The notes below the pieces were generated by a model. The model ran no database searches. It was not told the DNA's origin and worked only from the letters and a program-made list of their open reading frames with translations. Position numbers and translations under genes: made by a program. Positions 9,198 through 18,700 of a DNA stretch of 64,000 nt are shown one piece after another. The stretch is from Faucicola osloensis_C (GTDB lineage: Bacteria; Pseudomonadota; Gammaproteobacteria; Pseudomonadales; Moraxellaceae): positions 1 through 64,000 of the forward strand of contig JABAHL010000013.1 in assembly GCA_019353055.1 (NCBI GenBank), given 5' to 3'. Within the stretch, counting starts at the first letter, position 1; each line of letters opens with the position of its first letter.

Positions 9198-10377
9198 CTG
9201 GCAAAATCCACTCCCAACCATCGACCCAGTCAATACGCACTTCTTGACCCAGTTTATAGTTAAAATTTGGATCGTCTTCGTTAAAGTACTCTGACGTTTT
9301 GACGATATTGCCGTTTTTTAATCGAATCACAGAATCTAGGGTGCTGCCTTTGTAGGCACTGTCTACCACGTTGCCGATTAAGCCTTCATGACCTTCATGG
9401 GTGTAGTACACGCGGATATCTTCAGGACGCAGCAGTAAGTTGACATTTTGACCGACTTGCACGTCAAATTTTGGCCGCGGCAATTCACGAATCGGATGAA
9501 AACCGTCATTTTGCTCTACCACTTCCACTTTGATGGTGGCTGGGTTGACCTCTAGCACTTTACCTTTAAACAAATTGGTTTCGCCAATAAAGCTTGCGGT
9601 AAATAAATTGGCAGGCGATTCATAGATACCAATGGGCGTATCAATTTGCTGGAATACGCCGTTTTTCATAACGGCAATCCGGTCAGACATCGACAAGGCT
9701 TCTTGTTGGTCGTGGGTCACGAATACAAAGGTAATACCCAGTTCACGCTGCAAGCGTTTGAGTTCTGATTGCATTTGCTCACGTAGTTTGGCATCGAGCG
9801 CTGATAGAGGTTCATCAAGTAGCAGCATTTTTGGGCGATTCACCACGGCACGGGCGATGGCAATACGCTGCTGCTGACCCCCCGACAAATCTTGCGGACG
9901 ACGATTAATGGTATGGTCAAGTTGCACCATTGCCAACGCTTCACGCACCCGCTGGTCGATTTCAGTTTTGGGCACGCCTTTAAGTTTTAGTCCATAAGCG
10001 ATATTGTCATACACATTCATGTGCGGAAACAGGGCATACTGCTGAAACACCGTATTAATCGGACGTTTTTCCGCAGGCAAGCCTGCAATATCAACCCCTT
10101 CTAACTGCAAACTACCGGCATTGGGCAGCTCAAACCCGCCAATCAAGCGTAGCAGGGTAGTTTTGCCGCAGCCAGAAGGGCCCAGCAGCGTCAAAAACTC
10201 CCCATCATAGATATCTAGATTAATATTTTGCAAAATTTGGGTATCGCCATAAGATTTGGATAAATGACGGATTTGCAGTAGTACCGGTTTTCGGTTGGTC
10301 GGCTGGGCGCTATCAGGCATAGCTGATGGTGCGTTTAGGGTGGTTTGTGGCGTTGATGCGGACGTTGATGCAGACAT
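9190..10377 (-). CDS. potG: polyamine ABC importer ATPase
   Basis: A 395-residue ATP-binding subunit that powers the PotHI channel. Walker A is LGPSGCGKTTLLRLIGG, the Q loop contains VFQQYALFPHM, the signature is LSGGQQQRIAIARAVV, Walker B is MLLLDEPLSALD, and the switch is FVTHDQQEA. The C-terminal third is the TOBE regulatory domain, with LLLRPEDIRVY. A low-complexity N-terminal extension of about 30 residues precedes the NBD. The ATG at 10377 is preferred to a GTG six bases upstream; the ribosome site is weak. It is the first gene of a four-gene operon in the order G-H-I-F, unlike the F-G-H-I order of E. coli. Confidence 0.92.
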   Translation of the reverse strand: MSASTSASTPQTTLNAPSAMPDSAQPTNRKPVLLQIRHLSKSYGDTQILQNINLDIYDGEFLTLLGPSGCGKTTLLRLIGGFELPNAGSLQLEGVDIAGLPAEKRPINTVFQQYALFPHMNVYDNIAYGLKLKGVPKTEIDQRVREALAMVQLDHTINRRPQDLSGGQQQRIAIARAVVNRPKMLLLDEPLSALDAKLREQMQSELKRLQRELGITFVFVTHDQQEALSMSDRIAVMKNGVFQQIDTPIGIYESPANLFTASFIGETNLFKGKVLEVNPATIKVEVVEQNDGFHPIRELPRPKFDVQVGQNVNLLLRPEDIRVYYTHEGHEGLIGNVVDSAYKGSTLDSVIRLKNGNIVKTSEYFNEDDPNFNYKLGQEVRIDWVDGWEWILPDE

Positions 10378-10768
10378 AAACACAATCTCACGGCAAGGCT
10401 AAAATAGCGGGCTAAAATGGCATATTTATGCTAGGGTCAAAGCGCAATCAGCATGACAACATAAATACAGAGTTTTTCGATAGTTTCACCTGTGAAAATA
10501 CAGCTAAAAGTTGCGTTCAGTATAACGGCTAAAATTAAAAAATGTTACTGAAAATTTACCCGCTGTTCATAAAATTTTAGTGGCTGATTAGAGGCTAATT
10601 TTAGTGGATAATAAGGGGTTGATTTGGCACAAATAAGCAACGTAACTTTTTACCAAAGCCATTAAAATAGCAAGCTTGAACGACTTTGATGTGATGATAA
10701 TTTAGCCAGTGACCGATTGAACATTTAACTATAGAACATTTACCTATTGAACAATTAAGAGACACGCT
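10378..10768. other. divergent intergenic region upstream of the pot operon
   Basis: 391 bp between potG (leftward) and the DUF2252 gene (rightward). It is AT-rich and carries no gene I can support. A TATACT (minus strand, 10519-10524) could be a -10 box for pot but has no convincing -35. A perfect 14-bp palindrome lies just downstream of it at 10484-10497. Short direct repeats occur on the right (an 11-mer AATTTTAGTGG twice near 10573 and 10595; ATTGAACA- and GAACATTTA-like copies at 10715-10757). Confidence 0.6.
10484..10497. promoter_or_regulatory. possible operator palindrome upstream of potG
   Basis: TTTCACCTGTGAAA is a perfect inverted repeat of two 6-bp arms around CT. It lies about 107 bp before the potG start and about 22 bp downstream of a TATACT on the minus strand, a position suited to repressor binding. 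No regulator is assigned. Confidence 0.3.
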
Positions 10769-12388
10769 ATGCCTAGCAGAAAAAAGCCTCAAAACCCAAC
10801 CACTCAAACAACAAATGCCCAAACAACGACTACTCAAACAGGCGCAAACAATACGGCTTCTCAAACTACCGCTAACAAAATACCCGCAAAAAAAACAGCC
10901 GCTAAAGAAACAGCTACCAAAAAAACAGCAACACACGCAACAGCAGCGCTGCCCATCGCTATCGCTTTACCCAAATCCTTACAGCATGCTCAGTGCGTGG
11001 ATTTGACGCGCCATCGCTACCAAGGCAAGCTACTAACCCAAGCAGATAGTATTGCGCTTGGCAAACAGCAGTGTAAGGCGTATCCATTAAAAAACTTGGC
11101 TGCCATCAGCCAACGTCCGACTGCCATCGACGCGCTCAGTCTTTATCATTGGTCCAATCAAGGTCGGTTGACAGCGTTACTACCCATACGAGCCAAGCGC
11201 ATGAGTGTATCGCCGTTTACTTTTTTTCGCGGGATGCCCGCTTTGATGCTGTTTGACCAAGCATGGCAGGGGCAACATTCTGGCTTATTTCAGCAGATTT
11301 GCGGCGATTGTCATGTCAGTAATTTTGGCGGTTATGCCAGTCCTGAACGCAATTTATTATTTGGCATTAATGATTTTGATGAAACCATCGTTGCGCCATT
11401 TGAATGGGATTTGCAGCGACTGGTCGCCAGTATTTTAATCGCCAGTCAAAGTTTTAAGTATGTAGAATCGGTGGGCTATAAGGCGATAGAAAAACTGCTG
11501 ACCAGTTACCTTGATGGATTAGAAGCGTATCGCAGCTTGTCACCACTACAAGTGTGGTATGAAAAAATCGATACCCATAAAATATTGGCAAATACCGAAG
11601 ACGTGACTGTTCGTAAACGCCGTCACGCCGATTTTGAAAAAGCCAAAAAAAATGATGCGGTAAAAATGCTGCCAAAATTGACTGAGCGTGATACTGTCAC
11701 AGGGTTACGCGCGTTTAAAACGGATGGTGAATTGCAGCGACCACCACGCCGAGGACAGCCATTTTTTGGTAGTAGCCACGCTTTTTTTGACGCTTATCGA
11801 GATACCCTAAAGTCAGATAGACAGGTATTGTTTGACCGGTATGATTTTACCGATGTGGCGCTCAAAGTAGTTGGGGTGGGGAGTGTCGGTACCGTGTGTG
11901 CGGTGGCATTATTTCAAGATACCGACCATGAGCCGCTGATATTGCAAATGAAGCAAGCCAAAGCGTCTATCTTGACACCCTTACTAGCAAAACAATTTAG
12001 TCATCAAGGCAAGCGCGTGGTTGAAGGGCAACAGTTGATGCAGGCATCGAGTGATATTTTCTTGGGCTATGCATCGCTTGATAACTTTGAAATGGATTTT
12101 TATGTCAGGCAACTGCGGGATATGAAGTATTCGGCGTCTCTTGAGAGCATGACGGCTGCCCATTTTTACGAATATATTGAAAGCTGTGGCTATGCCTTGG
12201 CGCATGCGCATACCAAAGCGGGCAATGCCGATACGCTTATGGGTTATCTGGGCAATGGTAGTGAAATCATCTCTGTCATGCAAGGGTATGCCGAGCAAAC
12301 TGCGGCTCGCAATGCCCAAGATTATGCGCAATTTATGAACCAAATAGCCGATGGGCGTATTGCTGTGGCAGGCGATGAGGTATTATAG
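10769..12388 (+). CDS. DUF2252 family protein
   Basis: A 539-residue protein of the DUF2252 family, which resembles aminoglycoside-phosphotransferase/kinase folds but has no established reaction. Family segments are RMSVSPFTFFRGMPALM, ICGDCHVSNFGGYASPERN, FGINDFDETIVAPFEWDLQR and LQMKQAKASILTPL. GDCHVSNFGG and NDFDET resemble the catalytic and metal loops of such kinases. The first 65 residues are a low-complexity Thr/Gln/Lys/Ala tail, probably disordered and likely grown by repeat slippage. AAGAG precedes the ATG. It stands alone between two unrelated genes. Confidence 0.85.
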   Translation: MPSRKKPQNPTTQTTNAQTTTTQTGANNTASQTTANKIPAKKTAAKETATKKTATHATAALPIAIALPKSLQHAQCVDLTRHRYQGKLLTQADSIALGKQQCKAYPLKNLAAISQRPTAIDALSLYHWSNQGRLTALLPIRAKRMSVSPFTFFRGMPALMLFDQAWQGQHSGLFQQICGDCHVSNFGGYASPERNLLFGINDFDETIVAPFEWDLQRLVASILIASQSFKYVESVGYKAIEKLLTSYLDGLEAYRSLSPLQVWYEKIDTHKILANTEDVTVRKRRHADFEKAKKNDAVKMLPKLTERDTVTGLRAFKTDGELQRPPRRGQPFFGSSHAFFDAYRDTLKSDRQVLFDRYDFTDVALKVVGVGSVGTVCAVALFQDTDHEPLILQMKQAKASILTPLLAKQFSHQGKRVVEGQQLMQASSDIFLGYASLDNFEMDFYVRQLRDMKYSASLESMTAAHFYEYIESCGYALAHAHTKAGNADTLMGYLGNGSEIISVMQGYAEQTAARNAQDYAQFMNQIADGRIAVAGDEVL

Positions 12389-12509
12389 TAGCTAGAAAGT
12401 TATTTGAGAAAGTCATCTTGATGTTTTAAAAAGTTTAAAATGATAAAAATATCGCGTTTTATATCATCATACAGTTCGTTATTATCACAGGATGAAAGGA
12501 GAAAACCAA

Positions 12510-13151
12510 ATGCCAAACAGTCACTTACCGCGTCCCGAAACTGCCGAGCAAGCGCTCGAGATGCTCAAACAAGGCAACGCACGATTCGTAGAGAATGTGC
12601 AAAACCCCCAATCAACCTTGCTAGCATCTAATGCGCTCACCCATGTGCATGAACCGTTTGCGATTATTTTGGGGTGTTCTGATGCGCGCGTGCCCGCTGA
12701 GATTGTCTTTGATCAAGGTTTGGGTGATTTATTCGTCATTCGTGTAGCAGGCAACGTAGTCGCGCCGTCTCAGATTGGCTCGGTTGAGTTTGCCGCTGAA
12801 AAATTCGGTACCAAGTTAGTCGTGGTGTTGGGTCATTCACATTGCGGCGCGGTAACGGCTTGTGTGGAGACACTGATCAATCCTGATCAGCAATTTTCCC
12901 CCAATTTACGTTCGATTGTTGACCGGATTCGTCCCAGTGTCTACAACTTGCATGAAATTTATACCGCCAATGGACAAGACATTGACGCGCAAGAGTTGAT
13001 TAATCGCGGGATTAAAGCCAACGTGCGTATGTCAGTCACCCAGCTCAAACACGGCTCTCGTATTCTTGAAGATGCGGTTAATAATGGTAGCTTAATTATT
13101 GTTGGGGCGGTGTATGATTTGGACACCGGTAAAGTGACCTTTATTGAGTAG
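12510..13151 (+). CDS. can: beta-class carbonic anhydrase
   Basis: A 213-residue zinc enzyme that interconverts CO2 and bicarbonate in the cytosol. Zinc ligands are in CSDARVP (Cys56, with the Asp58-Arg60 dyad) and HSHCGA (His109 and Cys112). GLGDLFVIRVAGNVV is the other family signature. An upstream in-frame ATG at 12492 exists, but AAGGAG at 12495-12500, eight bases before 12510, marks the later ATG as the start. Monocistronic in appearance. Confidence 0.93.
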   Translation: MPNSHLPRPETAEQALEMLKQGNARFVENVQNPQSTLLASNALTHVHEPFAIILGCSDARVPAEIVFDQGLGDLFVIRVAGNVVAPSQIGSVEFAAEKFGTKLVVVLGHSHCGAVTACVETLINPDQQFSPNLRSIVDRIRPSVYNLHEIYTANGQDIDAQELINRGIKANVRMSVTQLKHGSRILEDAVNNGSLIIVGAVYDLDTGKVTFIE

Positions 13152-13213
13152 CGACATAGTGAGTAGCGAATAGGGAATAATAAATAGCGAATTGAGCAAC
13201 TTACCTAAGCGTA

Positions 13214-13253
13214 ATGTTATGAGCCATGATGTTATGAGCCATGATGTTATGAG
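13214..13253. repeat. 15-bp tandem repeat, 2.7 copies
   Basis: The unit ATGTTATGAGCCATG occurs at 13214-13228 and 13229-13243, with a partial third copy to 13253, in the spacer between can and gloA. Confidence 0.9.
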
Positions 13254-13301
13254 AAATGAAGGCTATATTTTCACCCAAAAGTTAATTAAAATTAAACAGT
13301 A

Positions 13302-13330
13302 TTGAATTTTTGGCAAACTGTCGCTATTAA
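13302..13330 (+). promoter_or_regulatory. candidate sigma-70 promoter for gloA
   Basis: TTGAAT (13302-13307) and TATTAA (13325-13330) are separated by 17 bp, about 70 bp before the gloA start. The boxes are imperfect, so this is a candidate only. Confidence 0.35.
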
Positions 13331-13399
13331 TGAAGTTTAGTCAACGTCTTTTTCTTTTAAGGTTTTTTCTTTTAGAGGCATACTACAATAAGGATCACT

Positions 13400-13894
13400 A
13401 TGTCAAACTTGTCCGCTACCAATGGGTTTATCTTTAATCACACCATGCTTAGAGTAAAAGACCCGCAAGTGTCTTTGGCTTTTTATCAAGATGTATTAGG
13501 CATGACGCTACTACAAACCAAACGCTATCCACAAGCGGAATTTGATTTGTATTTTTTGGCAAAGCTCACTGATGAACAGGTGGCAAATTTGCCGACCGAT
13601 ACCGCCGCTTTAGCAGCATTTACCTTTAGTCAGCCAGGGGTGCTAGAATTGACCCATAATTATGGCACTGAGTCTGATGCAGAGTTTCACTATCACAGTG
13701 GCAACAGCGCACCACAAGGATTTGGGCATATTTGTTTTGCCGTGCCAAATCTGCAAGAAGCGGTGGCTTGGTTTGAGCAACACCAAGTCACCTTCAAAAA
13801 ACGCCCCGAAGAAGGCGCAATGAAAGATATTGCCTTCATCTTGGATCCAGATGGTTACTGGATAGAAATCGTACAACCAAACTTAATGGGTTAA
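13400..13894 (+). CDS. gloA: lactoylglutathione lyase (glyoxalase I)
   Basis: A 164-residue cytosolic metalloenzyme that converts the methylglyoxal-glutathione adduct to S-lactoylglutathione. The paired betaalphabetabetabeta modules are seen in NHTMLRVKDPQVSLAFYQD and GFGHICFAVPNLQEAVAWF. Expected metal ligands are His14, the Glu of GVLELTHN, His of GFGHI, and the Glu of WIEIV near the end. The 164-residue length is at the longer end for the bacterial enzyme. AAGGA precedes the ATG. It functionally complements gor at 4.3 kb, since both depend on glutathione. A strong terminator follows. Confidence 0.93.
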   Translation: MSNLSATNGFIFNHTMLRVKDPQVSLAFYQDVLGMTLLQTKRYPQAEFDLYFLAKLTDEQVANLPTDTAALAAFTFSQPGVLELTHNYGTESDAEFHYHSGNSAPQGFGHICFAVPNLQEAVAWFEQHQVTFKKRPEEGAMKDIAFILDPDGYWIEIVQPNLMG

Positions 13895-13903
13895 TCGCCC
13901 ATT

Positions 13904-13934
13904 AAAAAAAGGGCAATTGTGATTGCCCTTTTTT
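13904..13934. terminator. bidirectional terminator between gloA and hemF
   Basis: A perfect 7-bp GC-rich stem GGGCAAT/ATTGCCC with a 4-base loop is flanked by A7 and T6, so it can end transcription from both sides of this convergent pair. Confidence 0.9.
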
Positions 13935-13961
13935 ATTGTGTTTTATTAAGATTGTGTCTTA

Positions 13962-14963
13962 TTAAGCCTTGAGGTTCAGCCAATCTCTAGGTTTTAGATA
14001 AAAATCCGTGAGTTCAAATTCGGGCGTTCCTGCGATAGGCTCATAACGATATTCCCAGCCAGTGAGCGGCGGCAGACTGACCAAAATCGACTCAATGCGC
14101 CCGTTTGATTGCAAGCCAAACAAGGTGCCGCGGTCATACACCAAATTGTATTCGACATAGCGACCGCGACGGTACAACTGAAAATTACGCTGCGGCTCGG
14201 TATAGCGGGTGTGTTTGCGTTTCTCAAAAATTGGGATAATACCTTCAAGGTAGCCATTGCCTACCGCCTGCATAAACGCAAAGCACTTATCAAAATCCCA
14301 ACCCATGCTAAGCGTGTTCAAATCATCATAAAACAAGCCGCCGATGCCACGTTGTTCGTTACGATGCTTTAAATAAAAATATTCATCGCACCACGTCTTA
14401 AACTTGGGATAAACGTCTGCCCCAAACGGCGCGCACAAATCATGACACACTTGGTGCCAGTGTACGCAGTCTTCCATCACAGGATAAAACGGTGTCAAAT
14501 CAAAGCCCCCACCAAACCACCAAATCGGCTCGTAGCCTTCTTTTTCCGCGATAAACATGCGCACGTTGGCATGACTGGTTGGCACGTTGGGATTGGTCGG
14601 ATGAATCACCAGCGAGACACCGAGTGCTTGCGCTTGGCGACCGGCAAGTTCAGGGTGGCGAGCGGTGGCAGTGGCTGGCAGATGGTTGATGACAATGTGG
14701 CTAAACATCACCCCGCCTTTTTCAATCACTTTGCCGCCTTGAAGTACATTGGAGCGACCACCGCCCAAATTTTGATGGGTGCCTTGCTCAGTGGGTCTTT
14801 CCCAAATATCGGCGACAAATTTGGCGTTGCTGGCACCTTCAGCATATAGATTAAAGCCGCCAGTGGCTTCTTGGTGTTCTAGCGCTTGGCAAATACGGTC
14901 TTGCAAATCAAGTAAATAAGCGCGAACGGCTTGAACATTGGGTGAGGAGAGCAGCATAGACAT
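13962..14963 (-). CDS. hemF: oxygen-dependent coproporphyrinogen III oxidase
   Basis: A 333-residue aerobic heme-biosynthesis enzyme that decarboxylates coproporphyrinogen III to protoporphyrinogen IX. Family segments are GGGRSNVLQGGKVIEKGGV, HPTNPNVPTSHANVRMF, WWFGGGFDLTPFYP, GIGGLFYDDL, YRRGRYVEYNLVYDRGT and ILVSLPPLTGWEYRY. These cover the full family length. The initiating ATG is one of two closely spaced ATGs with a weak ribosome site (AGAAC). The oxygen dependence matches the aerobic cbb3 respiratory genes in the same window. Confidence 0.95.
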   Translation of the reverse strand: MSMLLSSPNVQAVRAYLLDLQDRICQALEHQEATGGFNLYAEGASNAKFVADIWERPTEQGTHQNLGGGRSNVLQGGKVIEKGGVMFSHIVINHLPATATARHPELAGRQAQALGVSLVIHPTNPNVPTSHANVRMFIAEKEGYEPIWWFGGGFDLTPFYPVMEDCVHWHQVCHDLCAPFGADVYPKFKTWCDEYFYLKHRNEQRGIGGLFYDDLNTLSMGWDFDKCFAFMQAVGNGYLEGIIPIFEKRKHTRYTEPQRNFQLYRRGRYVEYNLVYDRGTLFGLQSNGRIESILVSLPPLTGWEYRYEPIAGTPEFELTDFYLKPRDWLNLKA

Positions 14964-15323
14964 AGCAATAGTTCTTTTAAAAATTTTTAGCGATTAAATT
15001 TTAGTGGTTAATTTTTAATGGTTATTGTAGCACACAATGGCGTGGGTAAAATTTAGTGTATTGGGCGTATTGACTGATGATACGCATAAATATTTACATA
15101 AAACCCTTAAAAAAATCGCCACAGCCGCTACCCAAACGGTCAGAAAACTCATAAAATGCCATTACGTCTTGATTACATGATTGATAAAATTAAGTTGAGA
15201 TTTTATAAACTGATTAACCTAGTGATACTGATTAACCTAGTGATATAGTTATTGGGATCATATAGTTATCGGACTATCAAGTTATCAGATGGATGATTAC
15301 CTTAACCGTTTTTGGAGAAAACT
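14964..15323. other. intergenic region with an 18-bp tandem duplication
   Basis: 360 bp between divergent hemF and a small lipoprotein gene. The only distinct structure is a tandem duplication of TGATTAACCTAGTGATAC at 15211-15228 and 15229-15246 (last base changed), followed by weaker AGTTATCGG-type repeats up to 15290. No promoter stands out. Confidence 0.75.
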
Positions 15324-15506
15324 ATGAATAAATTATTAATCGCATTAGTGACGGTCATCAGCCTTGTGGGCTGTGGCAAAAAAGAAGAAGCCAAGACTGA
15401 AACTACCACCACGACGACAACGACCACCACAACAGCGTCTGTACCTGCCAATACCGCGACTGCAACAGCAAATACCGCGACTGCTACTGCGTCACCGGCA
15501 AAATAA
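15324..15506 (+). CDS. small Thr-rich lipoprotein
   Basis: A 60-residue lipoprotein: signal peptide MNKLLIALVTVISLVG with lipobox LVGC (Cys17), then a short charged KKEEAKTE, a run of eleven threonines and an Ala/Thr-rich tail. The start is set by GGAG six bases before the ATG at 15324. The tail is encoded by a 21-bp tandem duplication (15450-15470 and 15471-15491), and the threonine run by repeated ACC/ACG/ACA codons, so its length probably varies between strains. Function unknown. It resembles small membrane-anchored lipoproteins with disordered tails. Its own terminator follows. Confidence 0.75.
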   Translation: MNKLLIALVTVISLVGCGKKEEAKTETTTTTTTTTTTASVPANTATATANTATATASPAK

Positions 15507-15529
15507 TAGTGGCGAAAATATGATTGATA

Positions 15530-15559
15530 AAACCGCTAATCTACTTAGCGGTTTTTTTT
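15530..15559 (+). terminator. rho-independent terminator
   Basis: A perfect 10-bp stem AAACCGCTAA/TTAGCGGTTT with a 5-base loop is followed by further T residues, 24 bp after the lipoprotein stop. Confidence 0.87.
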
Positions 15560-15710
15560 ATGCTTTTTTTTATGCCATGGCAGATTTATCAGCTTAAGGC
15601 TTTAGCAGGTTTAGACTGATTTCTGTGTTCCAAGTCAGCATAGATTTAATGAATAATCGCTAAAATTTTGCTAAAATAAGCGCCTTTTTTGATACCTACA
15701 CTCTAGCAAA

Positions 15711-18700
15711 ATGCGGTTAAAACAGCTCAAACTGGCAGGCTTTAAATCCTTTGCCAACCCTACAACGTTTCATTTCCCCAAAACCATCACCGCGATTGTC
15801 GGTCCCAACGGCTGCGGCAAATCCAATGTGATTGATGCCATCCGCTGGGTGTTGGGCGAATCCTCCGCCAAGCAGCTTCGCGGCGGCGCGATGAGTGATG
15901 TTATCTTTGCAGGCACGCAAGACAAGTCCGCCAAAAGCTTGGCAAGCGTAGAATTGGTGTTTGAACATACCCGCGGCGAAGATGGAAGTAGCGGCATCCA
16001 CCATGCGCTCAATCTGTATCAAGAATTATCAGTACGCCGGCAAATCAATAAAGAAGGCAAATCCGATTACTTTATCAATGGCACCAAAGTACGTCGCCGC
16101 GATGTGGTCGATATATTTTTGGGCACAGGTCTTGGCGCGCGCTCGTATGCGGTGATTGAGCAGGGTATGATAGGGCGCATCATTGATGCCAATGCGTTGC
16201 AGCTACGAGAGTTTATTGAAGAGGCATCGGGCGTGTCGCGCTACCAAAGCCGGCGTGATGACACCCAAAAACAGCTCGATACCGCAAGCGATAATTTGGC
16301 GCGGCTGCATGATATGGTCAGCGAACTGACCAGCCAACAAAAACGCCTAGAAAAACAAGCCAAAACAGCACAACAAGCCCAGCAATGGCAACAAGCGCAG
16401 CAGGCGATCAGTGAGCAGCTACTCATCGATGACTATGGGCAGGCATGGCAAAAACAGCAAACACTCGCTGCAGATTTTCAAGCGATGCGTGAGCGCGTGG
16501 ATGCCCAGCAACTATTAATTGACGAGGCTACTGAGCAATATCAACTTGCCCAGCGTCATCTGACCGAACAACAGCACATGCTACAAACCCAGCAAAATCT
16601 TGCTAAGGATTATTGGCAGCAGCAGCATGAAACCCAAAGTCTACTGAAACAAGCTGAACAAGCCCTTGCCAATGACCAACAACGCCTGAATATCCTCAAT
16701 GTTGAGCTGGGGCGTTTTGCAGAGTATCAACAAGCGTTGCAAGCACAAAAACAGCAAGCGCAAATGCGTATTGAAGGCTTACCTGCAAAGCTTGAACAGC
16801 TCACCGCACAGTTGCGCCAATTGCGTGAGGAGCAAGATGATTGTAAACAGCAGCGTGAGCACATTGCGAAAAATTTAGCGGCGTTAAATAAGCAAAAGCA
16901 AGACGTAGAAAAAAATCTTGCCGTCAGTGAAAATGCCCTCAAACACCATGCCAGCCAACAACAGCGCCAACAACAACGCCAAAGCGAACATGACAAAGCC
17001 GTATTGGCATGGCAGACTGCTAACGCCACATTTGATGAGCAATTTGCAGCGTTTGAGAATAACGAACTAGACACGCAAATGACGAAACTCAGTGATGAGA
17101 TTGAACGTCTTGAAGCCAATATCATCGCCCGTCAAGAATCTATCGCTGACCAAGCCGATGAAGTTGACAGCTTAACTCGTCAGCATCGCCAAGCTGAGCA
17201 GCAGTACCAAGCGTGGCAAACCGAGCAAGCGACACTACAAAATCTGCTAGTGCAGCAGCAGTCTGCCCTTGCCCAAGTTAGCCACCAGTCACCCAATCAA
17301 GAAAATAATAGCAGTTTGCCAAAACTTATCAGTCAACTGCAATTGACCGAAACAGGTAAGGGGTATGCCAATATTTTTGATACCTTACTTACGGTATTTG
17401 CCAAATGGTCTATCGCGGCTGACCAAGATTTTGCCCAAATCATCCATGACCATGCGGTGTTTATTGATAATCAATCAGCTTTACATCACACCTCGAAAAA
17501 TCATACAGCGAACAGCCATCTAATAGAAGGTTGTTTGCCACTTTCTGCTTTGATTGCGGCGCCCAATCTGGCTATTTTTCAGCAGGTTTGGATCAGTGCG
17601 ACGCCACTTGACTGGGCAGATGTGCAGGATAAAGGGTTACTCGATAACTTACCAACGGGCGATTGGTTACTGGTGCAGACATCAGCGCAACAACTAATAC
17701 TCTGTAATCAGCAGCTGCTGATTAACCTAAGCCATTTGTTGCAAGCTGAGGGTCAGCAGGTTATCAGTTTTAGCCAGCAGTTGATGAATGAAGCCCGTAT
17801 TGAGCAGCTCGATGAACACTTGGCGCAGCAACAACCGCAACTGCAGCGTCTAGCCGATCGCTTGCAACAAGCGAGAGTTAGTCTGCAAGAATGGCAAGCG
17901 CAAGACCGAACTGCGCGTAATCAACTGCTAAGCCTAACCCAGCAACAACAGCAATGCCAGCAACAAAAACTACAACAGCAGTATCTCTATCAATCCGCAC
18001 TCGATAAACTTACGCAAGATAAAAAACGCCTCGACAGTGACAGCGAGCGGCTACAACAAGAGGGGCTAGGTTTTGCAGACAAATTGCACCAAGAGCAACA
18101 GCGGGTTCATGCGCTAAGCAATACGCTTTCGCATTTACAACCGCAATTACAGCAACAAATCAGCGAACGCCAGTCACTCGATGAACGCTTAAACCAGTTT
18201 GCCAGTCAGCAGCGCGAGCTAGAACAACAACAAAATCGCATCACCCAAACACTGGCAACCGGACAATTGCAAATCACCGCAAGTGAGCAGCAACTTGCCA
18301 AAGCTTGCCAAGACCAAGCAAGATTCACCAATGAGCAGCAGCTGCAGAGTGATAAAATTAGCGAGCAGCAGGCACGCTTGCCACAGCTACAACAGCAACT
18401 CACGATGGACTCGACGCAATTGCAAACCGCCAATGACACGGTTACGCAATTGACCATGACCTTGAAAACCATGGAAACCGAGCTACAGCAAGCGCAGCTG
18501 AGTGTACAAGAGTCTCAGCAGCAGTTGAGCCAACTACAACAGCAATATCACACCACCGACACCGCATGGGCACTAGCAAAACAAAACGTCGCATTGATTA
18601 GTGAGCAATTGACTAGTCGCAAAATCGCCGTGCCAAAAACTGACGACATTGAGTTACTGGGTAGCAGCAAACGCGAGCAACTACAACGACAACTCGAGCA

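Noticed and set aside
10601..10936. 111-codon minus-strand frame rich in Cys/Gly/Phe
   Set aside because: It is antisense to the repetitive start of the DUF2252 gene; the composition reflects the complement of that low-complexity tail.
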